Made by a program: the position numbers and the translations under genes. DNA of 64,000 nt from Siderastrea siderea. Its lineage: Eukaryota > Cnidaria > Anthozoa > Scleractinia > Rhizangiidae. Positions 33,541 to 41,062 of this stretch are shown here, in pieces; within the stretch, counting starts at the first letter, position 1, and every line of letters begins with the position of its first letter. The notes beneath the pieces were generated by a model. The model was not told the origin of the DNA, searched no databases, and saw only the letters and a list, made by a program, of their open reading frames with translations. Location of the stretch: contig OZ034977.1 in NCBI GenBank assembly GCA_964030785.1, positions 26,067,652 through 26,131,651 of the forward strand, in the 5' to 3' direction.

Positions 33541-34145
33541 GGTTCTAAGAGTGTGGGACTAGGAGGGAGCGGCTTTTTATGGATCCAATACTCTTTGGGT
33601 CTCAAGGGACGAGGACATCCATCTACATAGCACAGGCCTTCCAAGGGTTGGTACACAAAATGACCATGGTAATCTTGGACACATCGTTTGGGTAACGGAG
33701 GGGTGAAATCCACAATGGTATCATCCAAGGTTTGCATCTTGATTAAAAATCGTTCCAGATCCTCCAAGGGAATACCCCGCACATGGGTTTTCAATTCGGT
33801 CAAGGCTTTGGCATAGGTGGTAAACGCAAATCGACTCATGGTCACTTTAAATCGGTATTGTTTAAAATCATTCCATCCTTTGACCACGGTGCCCACGGCC
33901 GCCAAACAGGCTACCAACGTACTGTTTTCCAAAAGGGGACCCGCAATCATACCGGCAGCCATCAGGAGTAAGGCCAACCCATTAAACAAAGCATTGATAC
34001 ACCTGTAATGATTTAACATTTTTCGATAACACCACCATTGTTGATGATAAAAGGCATACAAGGAATCCATCCGTTGTAATAATTCCGGGGGGAAGGGAAG
34101 ACCATGTTGTTTCGATCCATTCAATAACGACACGACGGTTTTCAT
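33465..34145 (-). CDS. Two-span membrane protein
   Basis: It has 226 residues. A helical N-terminus contains LYAFYHQQWWCYRKMLNHYR. Two hydrophobic segments follow (INALFNGLALLLMAAGMIAG and STLVACLAAVGTVVKGW), then an amphipathic middle part and a Pro/Glu-rich tail. Proteins of this size with a double membrane span are usual in Polinton virion gene blocks. A role in the inner membrane or in entry is guesswork. The tail overlaps the next gene by 76 bp. The start ATG lies 3 bp after the upstream stop. Confidence 0.75.
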   Translation of the reverse strand: MKTVVSLLNGSKQHGLPFPPELLQRMDSLYAFYHQQWWCYRKMLNHYRCINALFNGLALLLMAAGMIAGPLLENSTLVACLAAVGTVVKGWNDFKQYRFKVTMSRFAFTTYAKALTELKTHVRGIPLEDLERFLIKMQTLDDTIVDFTPPLPKRCVQDYHGHFVYQPLEGLCYVDGCPRPLRPKEYWIHKKPLPPSPTLLEPWPPEEEDGQKEEPSKEKAYLGSST

Positions 34146-34147
34146 CT

Positions 34148-35023
34148 TTACGGTGAAACACGGGACGACGAGGTTTGTACGCTCGGTGCTCCTCCTTGTT
34201 TATAACTGGTCACAATGCTATTGGTCATGGTGACATTAGCAATTTCACGTCCTTGGGCCAACTGTTCTTGATCTTGTAACAGCATACGTAAACGTCGTTG
34301 TAAATCCGCTTGACGCAAGGTACGAGGCTGTCTACCAGAACTCCCAGATGTCCAAGATCCTCGAGGGGTAGCTGGATTGGAGGCAGGTGTCAAAGGGGAA
34401 GTGGGGGTATTTCGTCGTCGTCCTCGTATTCGAAACGGTCGTCGTCCACGACGACCCCCACCACCACCACCACCACCACCACCACCACCACCACCACCAC
34501 CACCAGCGCCAGCACCACCACCACCAGCACCAGCACCACGTCCACCACCACCACCACCACCACGTCCACCACCACCACCACCACCACCACCACCACGTCC
34601 ACGTCCAGCACCACCACCACCACCACGTCCACTACGTCCACCACCACGCCCATTACCCCCAGCACCCGCTGCTGTTCGAGCACCCGTTGGTGTTCGAGCA
34701 CCCGCTGCCAAGGGTACGCTAGGAGGAGTCGCAGGGGTTCGAACACCAGAAGATGGTTGATTTCCTGGACTTCCTACCCCTGCTGGGGAAGAAGCCTGCA
34801 CAGGGGGCACACCATCTACACCGACAGGGGGGATGGATTGCATAAACCGATAGAGGGGCTCGGCTTCCATTTCCTCCTCGGCGGCGTCGAGAAGGCCTTG
34901 GTCTCCCGACCAAAATAAATCTTGCCAGGCCCTTGGGGACATTTGATTGCCGCTGGCCGCCCCCACCCCCGCCGGGGACACGGTATCGTACGATTGCGGA
35001 GGTTGACGGTCATCATCGGCCAT
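34148..35023 (-). CDS. Gly-rich low-complexity protein, probable minor virion protein
   Basis: It has 291 residues. The acidic N-terminus carries SPRAWQDLFWSGDQGLLDAA and PLYRFMQSIPP. The centre is a Gly run broken by Arg and Ala (RGG/RGRGG type). The C-terminus is basic then helical (LRQADLQRRLRMLLQDQEQL) and ends TNSIVTSYKQGGAPSVQTSS, a tail I recognise from other cnidarian Polinton proteins ('...YKDGGAPSV...'). The Gly run is encoded by a CCA/ACC microsatellite at 34457-34630, so its length is probably variable. A TATAAAGG box lies at 35060-35067. Confidence 0.7.
   Translation of the reverse strand: MADDDRQPPQSYDTVSPAGVGAASGNQMSPRAWQDLFWSGDQGLLDAAEEEMEAEPLYRFMQSIPPVGVDGVPPVQASSPAGVGSPGNQPSSGVRTPATPPSVPLAAGARTPTGARTAAGAGGNGRGGGRSGRGGGGGAGRGRGGGGGGGGGGRGGGGGGGRGAGAGGGGAGAGGGGGGGGGGGGGGGGGRRGRRPFRIRGRRRNTPTSPLTPASNPATPRGSWTSGSSGRQPRTLRQADLQRRLRMLLQDQEQLAQGREIANVTMTNSIVTSYKQGGAPSVQTSSSRVSP
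34457..34630. repeat. (CCA)n coding microsatellite
   Basis: Trinucleotide ACC/CCA repeats with interspersed CGT and GCA encode the poly-Gly run on the minus strand. The long His-, Pro- or Thr-rich frames on the other strand are shadows of it. Confidence 0.9.
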
Positions 35024-35061
35024 GGTTGCTCTTTTTCCTGTTCAAATGGAGTGTCGTGCCT

Positions 35062-35715
35062 TTATAGTCGTTTTTGATAGGTGCGAGTCCATCCTTCGTC
35101 TTTTAACAGGTGACTCAATACACGTTGTTGATCGGAGGAGGCGGGATGTAAATCCAAGACCAAATAGCCATACGGTCGTGTCGTGGCTTGATGAAACGTC
35201 TCCAACGTGTCTTTCCAAGTGGTCGGAAACGATTGCAGCATGACATTGCGTACCCCTAATTGATCTCGAGGGTTCTTGAACGCCACGATGTAATGGGCAT
35301 TGCGGGATATACTTTTCGCATAGCGACCCACGGGAAACATGTCTTGGCACAAGTAGAGCACCGTCACCCCTTGATGATGCGAATGTTTGGTGAATAAATC
35401 CAACACGCGTTTATCGTGACTCCCTTCGTCCATTAAATCATCCAAGACCAGGACCCCCTGTCCTTGAGGAAACCATTGCACTAAGGCCTCATGATCGGGA
35501 ATCCCTTCGTGAAACACCACCCCTTGATCTTGCATGCCTTGAAATCGATCTTGCCAGGCCCCATAACAATAATGCATTTGGGTCGGTGGGGTTTCAAACA
35601 ACTCCGGGTTGTCTACCAAGAGTTTTTCCGTAAACGCGGTTTTCCCACATCCCGAAGGACCCACCACCAAGATAGAGGAAGGCGTATGAAAACGAAACGG
35701 TTTCCCCGTTTGCAT
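35062..35715 (-). CDS. FtsK/HerA-like (A32-type) genome packaging ATPase
   Basis: It has 217 residues, typical for Polinton ATPases. Walker A is GPSGCGKT (19-26) and Walker B is GVLVLDD (87-93). Downstream, HHQGVTVLYLCQDMFP has the sensor-like Gln, and RNAHYIVAFKNPRD supplies the arginine-rich region. The family pumps DNA into preformed capsids. The start ATG 35715 is unambiguous, and an AATAAAAAGG box lies 40 bp upstream. The tRNA-like gene lies directly upstream. All key residues are present. Confidence 0.95.
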   Translation of the reverse strand: MQTGKPFRFHTPSSILVVGPSGCGKTAFTEKLLVDNPELFETPPTQMHYCYGAWQDRFQGMQDQGVVFHEGIPDHEALVQWFPQGQGVLVLDDLMDEGSHDKRVLDLFTKHSHHQGVTVLYLCQDMFPVGRYAKSISRNAHYIVAFKNPRDQLGVRNVMLQSFPTTWKDTLETFHQATTRPYGYLVLDLHPASSDQQRVLSHLLKDEGWTRTYQKRL

Positions 35716-35738
35716 GATGATGACGAACTACCCCTTAG

Positions 35739-35746
35739 AAAAAAAA
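35739..35746 (-). terminator. Pol III terminator (T8) of the tRNA-like gene
   Basis: There are eight A on the plus strand, that is TTTTTTTT in the transcript, 13 nt after the 3' end of the tRNA-like fold. Confidence 0.75.
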
Positions 35747-35759
35747 GGCACCTTTTTAT

Positions 35760-35846
35760 TGGAATCGGTGGGACTCGAACCCACGTACGACCCTCCTCAT
35801 GTATTCGAGGGGGGATCCAAAGGCTCTACCCACTGAGCTACGACTC
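35760..35846 (-). tRNA. tRNA-like RNA polymerase III gene, anticodon uncertain
   Basis: Read leftward from 35846, the acceptor strand GGAGTCG pairs with CGATTCC (one G-U). The D arm GCTC/GAGC follows, with a perfect A box TAGCTCAGTGG. The T arm GTGGG-TTCGAGT-CCCAC has a perfect B box GGTTCGAGTCC. The T8 stop is 13 nt downstream. The anticodon region is abnormal. A class II fold of 87 nt needs the weak stem TTTGG/TCGAA, gives anticodon CCC with C at position 37, and leaves a 19-nt variable region. A stronger alternative is a hairpin of ATCCCCCTC with GAGGAGGGT (eight of nine pairs, 8-nt loop), which destroys a normal anticodon arm. So it may be a regulatory tRNA-like RNA rather than a decoding tRNA. 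It lies between protease and ATPase genes on their strand. Confidence 0.8.
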
Positions 35847-35871
35847 CGACACCACTTTTTTTCCAACAAAT

Positions 35872-35877
35872 TTTATT
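35872..35877 (-). promoter_or_regulatory. Poly(A) signal AATAAA overlapping the protease stop codon
   Basis: TTTATT on the plus strand reads AATAAA leftward and shares a base with the protease stop (TAAATAAAAT). It would end Pol II messages just before the tRNA-like gene. Confidence 0.5.
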
Positions 35878-36416
35878 TAATGATTACATTGATGATACGG
35901 ATGACAACAAAGTTGATACCATCTGGCTTCTTGGCCTACAATCAATTGTTGAAGGCGTTGACCGGCTTGATGGTCATTACTAACATAATCATGATCCGAA
36001 AACTCATTTAAAAACGCTTGCAAGGTCCGTCCACGGGCTTTGGCTTTCAAGTACAACAAGGCGTAATCACCACAACTCTTGCTTGTAATGGCTTGGAGGG
36101 ACTTGCCATTGGTCACTACATACTTCCAATGTTGGACGATCCAATCTCGTAACGGGGTCGCTTGCACGTACGTATCCAATGGCAAAGCATAACTGTCCAG
36201 GACTTCACACACCTTTCCATCCGTCCACAACGCTAACCAATGTTGTCCCGGTTGATCGTGTGGGTCGGTATTCACAATGTACCCTTGCGGGGTAGTCTTG
36301 ACAGGAGTCTTGGGTAAACGATCACAGGCCACCGTCCCGTAAAAGACCGGGTTCAATTGGGGGTCGTCTCGGGCTAAATAATCCAACTGGACATTATTCA
36401 AGGCCACATGTTCCAT
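35877..36416 (-). CDS. Adenain-like cysteine protease
   Basis: It has 179 residues from ATG 36416; the frame is open further upstream, but this ATG is 4 bp after the capsid stop and matches the usual start of the family. The catalytic set is H59 in PGQHWLALW, acidic D74 in VLDSYA, Q108 in SLQAITS, and C115 in SKSCGDYALLYL. Adenovirus and Polinton homologues cleave capsid and core precursors during maturation. The close neighbours (major capsid protein upstream, packaging ATPase downstream) are the standard Polinton morphogenesis module. No defect is seen. Confidence 0.93.
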   Translation of the reverse strand: MEHVALNNVQLDYLARDDPQLNPVFYGTVACDRLPKTPVKTTPQGYIVNTDPHDQPGQHWLALWTDGKVCEVLDSYALPLDTYVQATPLRDWIVQHWKYVVTNGKSLQAITSKSCGDYALLYLKAKARGRTLQAFLNEFSDHDYVSNDHQAGQRLQQLIVGQEARWYQLCCHPYHQCNH

Positions 36417-36420
36417 TTCT

Positions 36421-37821
36421 TCAGTGTTGGTAAATGTTATACAACACGGCTCCGTTCCTGTCAATCTCCAGCAAATTCTCAAATTCTCCATACACGAGTA
36501 CGGTTATATTGACACCGGGGGCAGCTCCAAATTCCAACACCAATTGTAAATCACCTGTTTGCTTGGGGTTGAGGTTTTGACTGTCAGCACATCCATTGGC
36601 CACATTGTCAAACATGAACAAGGTACAATTTTTAGCTTGGCCCCAATCCAGTAGTTCTACCATATTGCCTTTCTTTTTACACCAAGCACCACTGGCTTGC
36701 AGAAAACGGAAGTAGCCTAGATTATCTCGGGTGCCATTGTTGTGCACTAACTGGAGGGTTTCATAAGGGTACTCTTCTCCCCTGACAATCTGTTTAATGG
36801 AACTCAGACCAAATTTCTGGAAACAGAACGGATCTCGGGTCACATCTCCATTGAAGGCACGGCTGTCCAGTAACCCCACAATCAATCGGTCAGGTATTCT
36901 GTTTTGAAACAGGTTAGGGATATCAAAGCGGACCAGGTTGTTTTGCATGCTGAAAGTCCGGATTTCACTGCGGACGGTCGGGTAAGCCGCCACTTGGCCT
37001 TCATTGTGTCTTTTTTCAGATATACTCTGGTAGATGGCGTCATTCAAACGCAGTTGACAGAGATGAAACCGTAGTTTCACATCCCCTTCCATCAATCGGC
37101 CAGCTAGAGCCACTCCATTCAAAAACAAGTTGGGGCCATTGAAATGAAATTTCATCTTGATTTCAATACCAGGCACCAACAGTTTGCCAGTGTGAAAGAC
37201 TTCCAAGTGGGGGGTAAACACTAGACTGTGGGTGACACCTGCAGCATACTTCTCCACTTCGGCCGCAGAGGCATTGAAGGCCTCTTGATGATTAGCAGGC
37301 AGATCTTGCCAATGTTGATGGTTTCCTGCTTTGTCTGTGTTGGTGGCAGTCCATTGGGGTGGGAAATCCACTTGATTGAACCATCCTTGGGGTCCTAACA
37401 CGGTCTTGCCATCTTCTCGGTCATAATTCAGCAAGGTTTCTAGGTAAGCTTTGTAATGATACGTGTCGGATTGTGGACTGATCAACGTGCCATTCAACTG
37501 CAAGTCAATTTGTTTGATGATGGAATGGGCCAAATTATTGACGGGCCACAATTTCTCCGCGGCCACCAAGTTCGCACCATTCGCCTTTTTCAAACTCAAT
37601 TCCATGGTAAAGTAACTGCGTCCCAAATCCACAAAATCGTCCAATCCCGGTATGATGAATTCCATAGGATTGATACCCGTGGTGGTGGGTTGAATGGTGA
37701 CCATGCGATAGGCATTGATGCTAATGTCGGTCGGTGGCACCTTGAAAATCCGTAAGGCAGGGTTGACGGTCCCTTCGGAACGCTCGTGAGCCGGGGCGGT
37801 TTGTGTACTCACGTCAGGCAT
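36421..37821 (-). CDS. Major capsid protein (double jelly-roll)
   Basis: It has 466 residues and belongs to the invertebrate family often labelled 'F54H12.2-like', shown to be the Polinton double jelly-roll capsid protein. Family-typical segments: FKVPPTDISINAYRMVTIQP near the start, LDDFVDLGRSYFTMEL, NNLAHSIIKQIDLQLNG, TYHYKAYLETLLNY, and a C-terminal EFGAAPGVNITVLVYGEFENL. It would form pseudo-hexameric trimers of an icosahedral shell. A TATAAAAAC box lies about 45 bp upstream. The length and both halves appear complete. Confidence 0.93.
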   Translation of the reverse strand: MPDVSTQTAPAHERSEGTVNPALRIFKVPPTDISINAYRMVTIQPTTTGINPMEFIIPGLDDFVDLGRSYFTMELSLKKANGANLVAAEKLWPVNNLAHSIIKQIDLQLNGTLISPQSDTYHYKAYLETLLNYDREDGKTVLGPQGWFNQVDFPPQWTATNTDKAGNHQHWQDLPANHQEAFNASAAEVEKYAAGVTHSLVFTPHLEVFHTGKLLVPGIEIKMKFHFNGPNLFLNGVALAGRLMEGDVKLRFHLCQLRLNDAIYQSISEKRHNEGQVAAYPTVRSEIRTFSMQNNLVRFDIPNLFQNRIPDRLIVGLLDSRAFNGDVTRDPFCFQKFGLSSIKQIVRGEEYPYETLQLVHNNGTRDNLGYFRFLQASGAWCKKKGNMVELLDWGQAKNCTLFMFDNVANGCADSQNLNPKQTGDLQLVLEFGAAPGVNITVLVYGEFENLLEIDRNGAVLYNIYQH

Positions 37822-37823
37822 GT

Positions 37824-38051
37824 TTAACGTCTTCGAGTGGTACCCCGTCGTCGTCGTGAGGGGTTTTTATAGCGTCGTCGTGCTAAACGTTGTCTCAAAT
37901 CAAACCCGGGGACTCTCATCACCTCGGGACTCAACCAGCCACCACGTTGTCGTCGTCGTGGCATGAGTTTCCAAAACGGATACAGTCCACCCCATTGAGA
38001 CAACCCTCGATTACTACGAATCCGTCGAGGTCGTGAATGCACGGGTTCCAT
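37824..38051 (-). CDS. Small Arg-rich protein
   Basis: It has 75 residues, nearly a third of them Arg. It begins EPVHSRPRRIRS and contains a Trp/Tyr patch (LSQWGGLYPFWKLM) and an Arg-rich tail (RRRYKNPSRRRRGTTRRR). Its start codon overlaps the upstream stop by one base and its stop is 2 bp from the capsid ATG, so it is a tightly packed part of the operon-like block. It is probably a core (DNA-condensing) protein; no family match. Confidence 0.6.
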   Translation of the reverse strand: MEPVHSRPRRIRSNRGLSQWGGLYPFWKLMPRRRQRGGWLSPEVMRVPGFDLRQRLARRRYKNPSRRRRGTTRRR

Positions 38052-38386
38052 TAGACTCCCAAAATATCACGTGCACGTTTGGTTTGTTTGGGAAATAAGG
38101 CAGTGGCTACACGCACGGCGTCTTTCACGTTCTTATGACTCAAGGCTTTCTTGGCTTGTTTGGTGATTTCCTTTTTAAGGACGTCTTCGGCTTTGCGTTT
38201 GATACCTCGTGTTAACCCTGCATTCAATCCTCTCTTGATATTACTAGGTAGATTTAAAGGATTTCGCGTGCTTTTAAGGCCTTGGAACCCACCACGCATC
38301 AGATCCGTCACCAACCCTTTGCCACTTTGACCATGTTGATCATACCACTCGTCGGTTCGAAATCGTGTCAAACTTCCCCCACGCAT
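38051..38386 (-). CDS. Basic core-like protein ending RDILGV
   Basis: It has 111 residues and is Lys/Arg-rich. It contains GLVTDLMRGGFQGLKSTRNP, then helical GLTRGIKRKAEDVLKKEI, and ends KQTKRARDILGV. Similar 'GLKRG-KRK...RDI(F/L)GV' proteins sit beside capsid genes in cnidarian Polintons. A virion core role is inference from charge and place. A TATAAAAAG box at 38439-38447 lies about 55 bp upstream of ATG 38386. Confidence 0.65.
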   Translation of the reverse strand: MRGGSLTRFRTDEWYDQHGQSGKGLVTDLMRGGFQGLKSTRNPLNLPSNIKRGLNAGLTRGIKRKAEDVLKKEITKQAKKALSHKNVKDAVRVATALFPKQTKRARDILGV

Positions 38387-38450
38387 GGTGCCTTCTTCAC
38401 CAGGGATAAACGTTTTGTTTGGGCTTCATGGGACTCCCCTTTTTATACCG

Positions 38451-38639
38451 TCATCGTCGTTTTTTCCGAAAAGCGGCTTCCAACCCTTTTTTAGCCCCGT
38501 AACTCGCGGCACCACTTGCGGCACCCAACGCCACAGCTTTTCCTCCAGCGATCAAGGCTGGAATGAGGGCCGCCAGGGGCAAGAGACCCCCTCGTTGCCT
38601 TCTTCTTCGTCTCCTTCGACGCACTCTTGTCTTGGGCAT
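38451..38639 (-). CDS. Adenovirus mu/pX-like core peptide
   Basis: It has 62 residues. A run of Arg (RVRRRRRRRRQRGG) is followed by LLPLAALIPALIAGGKAVAL and a small-residue helix with a basic end (FRKKRR). The order 'Arg run, RGG-(F/L)-LP, ALIP-hydrophobic helix, Ala/Gly-rich' is the hallmark of adenovirus late core protein X (mu), which is found in adintoviruses. In adenovirus it condenses the genome and is cut by the viral protease. A GG site after the Arg run could serve the element's own adenain, which is inference. A TATAAAAAG box is about 35 bp upstream. Confidence 0.8.
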   Translation of the reverse strand: MPKTRVRRRRRRRRQRGGLLPLAALIPALIAGGKAVALGAASGAASYGAKKGLEAAFRKKRR

Positions 38640-38678
38640 CTTTGTTTGTTTTTCACAACTCTTGTTTTCTTTTTATAC

Positions 38679-38915
38679 TCACATGACGTTGCACGTAAAC
38701 GATTCCCCCGCCCACCGTTTGCGTTTCCCACTTCGCATTTCTTCCATACGTTTCTTCGTTGATCTTAGGTAATTCTTTTTGGCTAACTTTTCTACCCCTT
38801 TGGTGATGGACCAAGCGGCCTTAGGAATCCCGGCAATCACCGCGTTGACCCCTTCCCCCGCTTGTGGACGCTGTGGTCGGCGTCGTCGTCGTCGTCGTCG
38901 TCGTTTCGGAGGCAT
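38679..38915 (-). CDS. Second Arg-run core-like peptide
   Basis: It has 78 residues. PPKRRRRRRRRRPQRPQ opens the protein. A GEGVNAVIAGIPKAAWSITK amphipathic helix and a Lys/Arg-rich tail follow. It looks like a diverged relative of the mu-like peptide next to it. A TATA-like CATAAAAAAG lies 30 bp upstream. Part of the Arg run is encoded by a (GTC)n repeat at 38881-38905. Confidence 0.65.
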   Translation of the reverse strand: MPPKRRRRRRRRRPQRPQAGEGVNAVIAGIPKAAWSITKGVEKLAKKNYLRSTKKRMEEMRSGKRKRWAGESFTCNVM

Positions 38916-38948
38916 GATTGATTTGGGTTCCCTTCTCGTCTCTCTTTT

Positions 38949-40001
38949 TTATGTCTTTTTGAAGTGTAACGTGACAATGGTATGACCTTCACCAAACTTG
39001 ACCAAGTCTCCTCCTCTACCAATCGTTTCAGCGACTTGAACGTGAATCATTTCCACCACCTCGTTACGAAGAGGTAGGTATTGAATGTGCAACGGTTCAA
39101 AGTACATGGTGCCTCGTCCTTCTCGCTTGTACTGGATTTCACGCAACAAATCGGTCACGCGATTGCCCACCACACTGCTGCCTGCCACGTCGGAGTACAC
39201 GTGCAACGATCGTGTGGGGTCACCCACTACCGCACGAAACGCTACATTCAAATTGGTGAAACGCCAATTCACGCTGAAACTCAACCAAATCCACGTGGTC
39301 CCAGCACCATCCACGCTCACTTGATAATACTCCGGGTCGTTCTTGCTATTTCTTAATTCAATGTCACTATTGTTGGGAACCTTGTCATCACGGAATTCCA
39401 TGTTCAAGTTGGGTCCCAACTCATAGTTTCCTCCATCGTTTTTTTTAAACCATCCCATTTTTTCGGCCATCACATGATGAATGGCAAAGTGAGGGACGAA
39501 CATCGTCGCGTTGTCTTTGTATGGAAGCACGTACTTGTACCGTATGATATTGCGATTGTTCATGACCAAATCCTCGCCGTCCCACTCAAAGGTGGTACAC
39601 GTCTTCTTTCCCCGCTCCGCATACGGCGCACCATAGTAGCCCATGTAAGAATAGTTCATACGTTGCCTCACCCAATGAAAAAAGGCTTTCATGAAGGTCA
39701 CGCCATCCACAATGGAATCATCATGTTTCAAATCGTCCATTTTCATATTGAAGCTAAAGACCTTACGTCCCGCGGAGGACGTCATTCGATAACAAGAGGT
39801 ACCAAACACGAACTGATCCGATGGCAGCAGATTAAAAATGTTGACCCCCGTGTCCGGTAAGGAAATGGCACTCAACCCCACTTGCCAACCACCTCCCGTG
39901 AGCTGTAACGGTTGAGGTAAACGAATCTTGAAGGAATTAGGTTGGTTGTTGGGAAATTCACGTCGGTTGGCATGACTGGGTAACGTCACGTAGAACGACA
40001 T
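38949..40001 (-). CDS. Putative minor capsid protein, copy 1
   Basis: It has 350 residues from ATG 40001; the GTG at 40019 is not a likely start. The opening SFYVTLPSHANRREFPNNQP, then GGGWQVGLSAISLPDT, and the closing segment LHVYSDVAGSS...VTDLLREIQY...HIQYLPLRNEVVEMI...LHFKK belong to a protein family regularly found in cnidarian and fish Polintons. The family is beta-rich and may be the single jelly-roll penton/minor capsid protein or a vertex-associated protein; sequence alone does not settle this. It is paralogous to the next gene upstream, with 14 bp between them. Confidence 0.7.
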   Translation of the reverse strand: MSFYVTLPSHANRREFPNNQPNSFKIRLPQPLQLTGGGWQVGLSAISLPDTGVNIFNLLPSDQFVFGTSCYRMTSSAGRKVFSFNMKMDDLKHDDSIVDGVTFMKAFFHWVRQRMNYSYMGYYGAPYAERGKKTCTTFEWDGEDLVMNNRNIIRYKYVLPYKDNATMFVPHFAIHHVMAEKMGWFKKNDGGNYELGPNLNMEFRDDKVPNNSDIELRNSKNDPEYYQVSVDGAGTTWIWLSFSVNWRFTNLNVAFRAVVGDPTRSLHVYSDVAGSSVVGNRVTDLLREIQYKREGRGTMYFEPLHIQYLPLRNEVVEMIHVQVAETIGRGGDLVKFGEGHTIVTLHFKKT

Positions 40002-40015
40002 GTTGTCTTTCTTCT

Positions 40016-41056
40016 TCACACCACCACTTCCCTTTTAAAGTGGAGGGTCAGGAGGGCATGGCCTTCACCAAATTTCACCAGATCCCCATTGGTTTCGGCC
40101 ATCTGGGTTTCGACGATTTCCACCACTTCGTTGCGTACTGGGATATATTGAATATGTCGAGGTTCAAAGTGGGTGGTGTTTTGAGGCTGGTACTTGATTT
40201 CTCGTAAGAGATCGGTGATACGACCCCCTACCATGCTGCTGGTGCCTACATCACAATACACGTGCAAAGGACGCGTGGAGGGAAATTCCAACGAGGGACG
40301 AAAGGTCTGGTTCACATTCACAAACCGCCAATTACACGTCATACTCAATTTCAGATAATCCCCCTCCACTTTCCAAAAGATGGGGTTGTTGGCGGCATTG
40401 CGGATATCCGTCGGGGTGGGAATGGAGTCCGAATGAAATTCTTGCAAGAGATTCGGACCCAATCGATACACGCCCGTCGACACTTGTTCAATCCATCCCA
40501 TTCTCAGCGCCAAGGTTCGGCCCCATGACACGTGTGCTACTTGTCGTGTGTAATCCACCTTGGTGGTATTCAACAACAAATCCCCTTCGGAGGTCCATTC
40601 AAAGGTCGGGTATAATTTGACGCCATTGTCCTCGGCCCATTTGTTTTTGGGTTCGGTTTCTTTGGCACGGGCTTGCACGTAACGGTACACCAGTTGATGA
40701 AAAAAGTGCGATCCCGTCGACGAGGCCAATTCCTTTCTCATATCTCGCCCGTAGACAGTGAGTTCGCGACGTTGATGCCACCATCGATCGTTGCCTTGAT
40801 CGTCTTCGGCATACACCCGTTCGTGCCATCGTACGTACAACAGAGGATGGGAATCACCCACGCCTCCTTCTTCCGTTATGACGGGAATGGTGGGTAAGGA
40901 TAAACTCACCATACCCACCATCCATCCTCGTCCCACAAATCGGATGGGTTTAGGCAATCGGTTTCTGAAATGATGACTCTTGTTCCCAGGAAACTCTTTG
41001 GTACTCGCATGACTCATCAGCGTCACGTAAAACGAAGAGTTGGGCACCAATGTCAT
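40016..41056 (-). CDS. Putative minor capsid protein, copy 2
   Basis: It has 346 residues from ATG 41056. The same family signatures are present: SSFYVTLMSHASTKEFPGNK, VGRGWMVGMVSLSLPT, CNWRFVNVNQTF, LHVYCDVGTSSMVGGRITDL, RHIQYIPVRNEVVEIV and KFGEGHALLTLHFK. It is collinear with copy 1 over its whole length but clearly diverged, so the duplication is old. Both copies keep the motifs, which argues that they have different places in the particle or form a heteromer. Confidence 0.7.
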   Translation of the reverse strand: MTLVPNSSFYVTLMSHASTKEFPGNKSHHFRNRLPKPIRFVGRGWMVGMVSLSLPTIPVITEEGGVGDSHPLLYVRWHERVYAEDDQGNDRWWHQRRELTVYGRDMRKELASSTGSHFFHQLVYRYVQARAKETEPKNKWAEDNGVKLYPTFEWTSEGDLLLNTTKVDYTRQVAHVSWGRTLALRMGWIEQVSTGVYRLGPNLLQEFHSDSIPTPTDIRNAANNPIFWKVEGDYLKLSMTCNWRFVNVNQTFRPSLEFPSTRPLHVYCDVGTSSMVGGRITDLLREIKYQPQNTTHFEPRHIQYIPVRNEVVEIVETQMAETNGDLVKFGEGHALLTLHFKREVVV

Positions 41057-41062
41057 TGTTTT

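Noticed and set aside
34310..34918. Poly-Thr, poly-Pro and poly-His frames on the plus strand
   Set aside because: They are antisense shadows of the Gly-rich gene's CCA repeat.
35760..35846. Assignment of the tRNA-like gene to glycine (CCC) or to a class II isotype
   Set aside because: The anticodon stem is weak, position 37 is a pyrimidine and a stronger competing hairpin exists. No isotype can be supported by eye.
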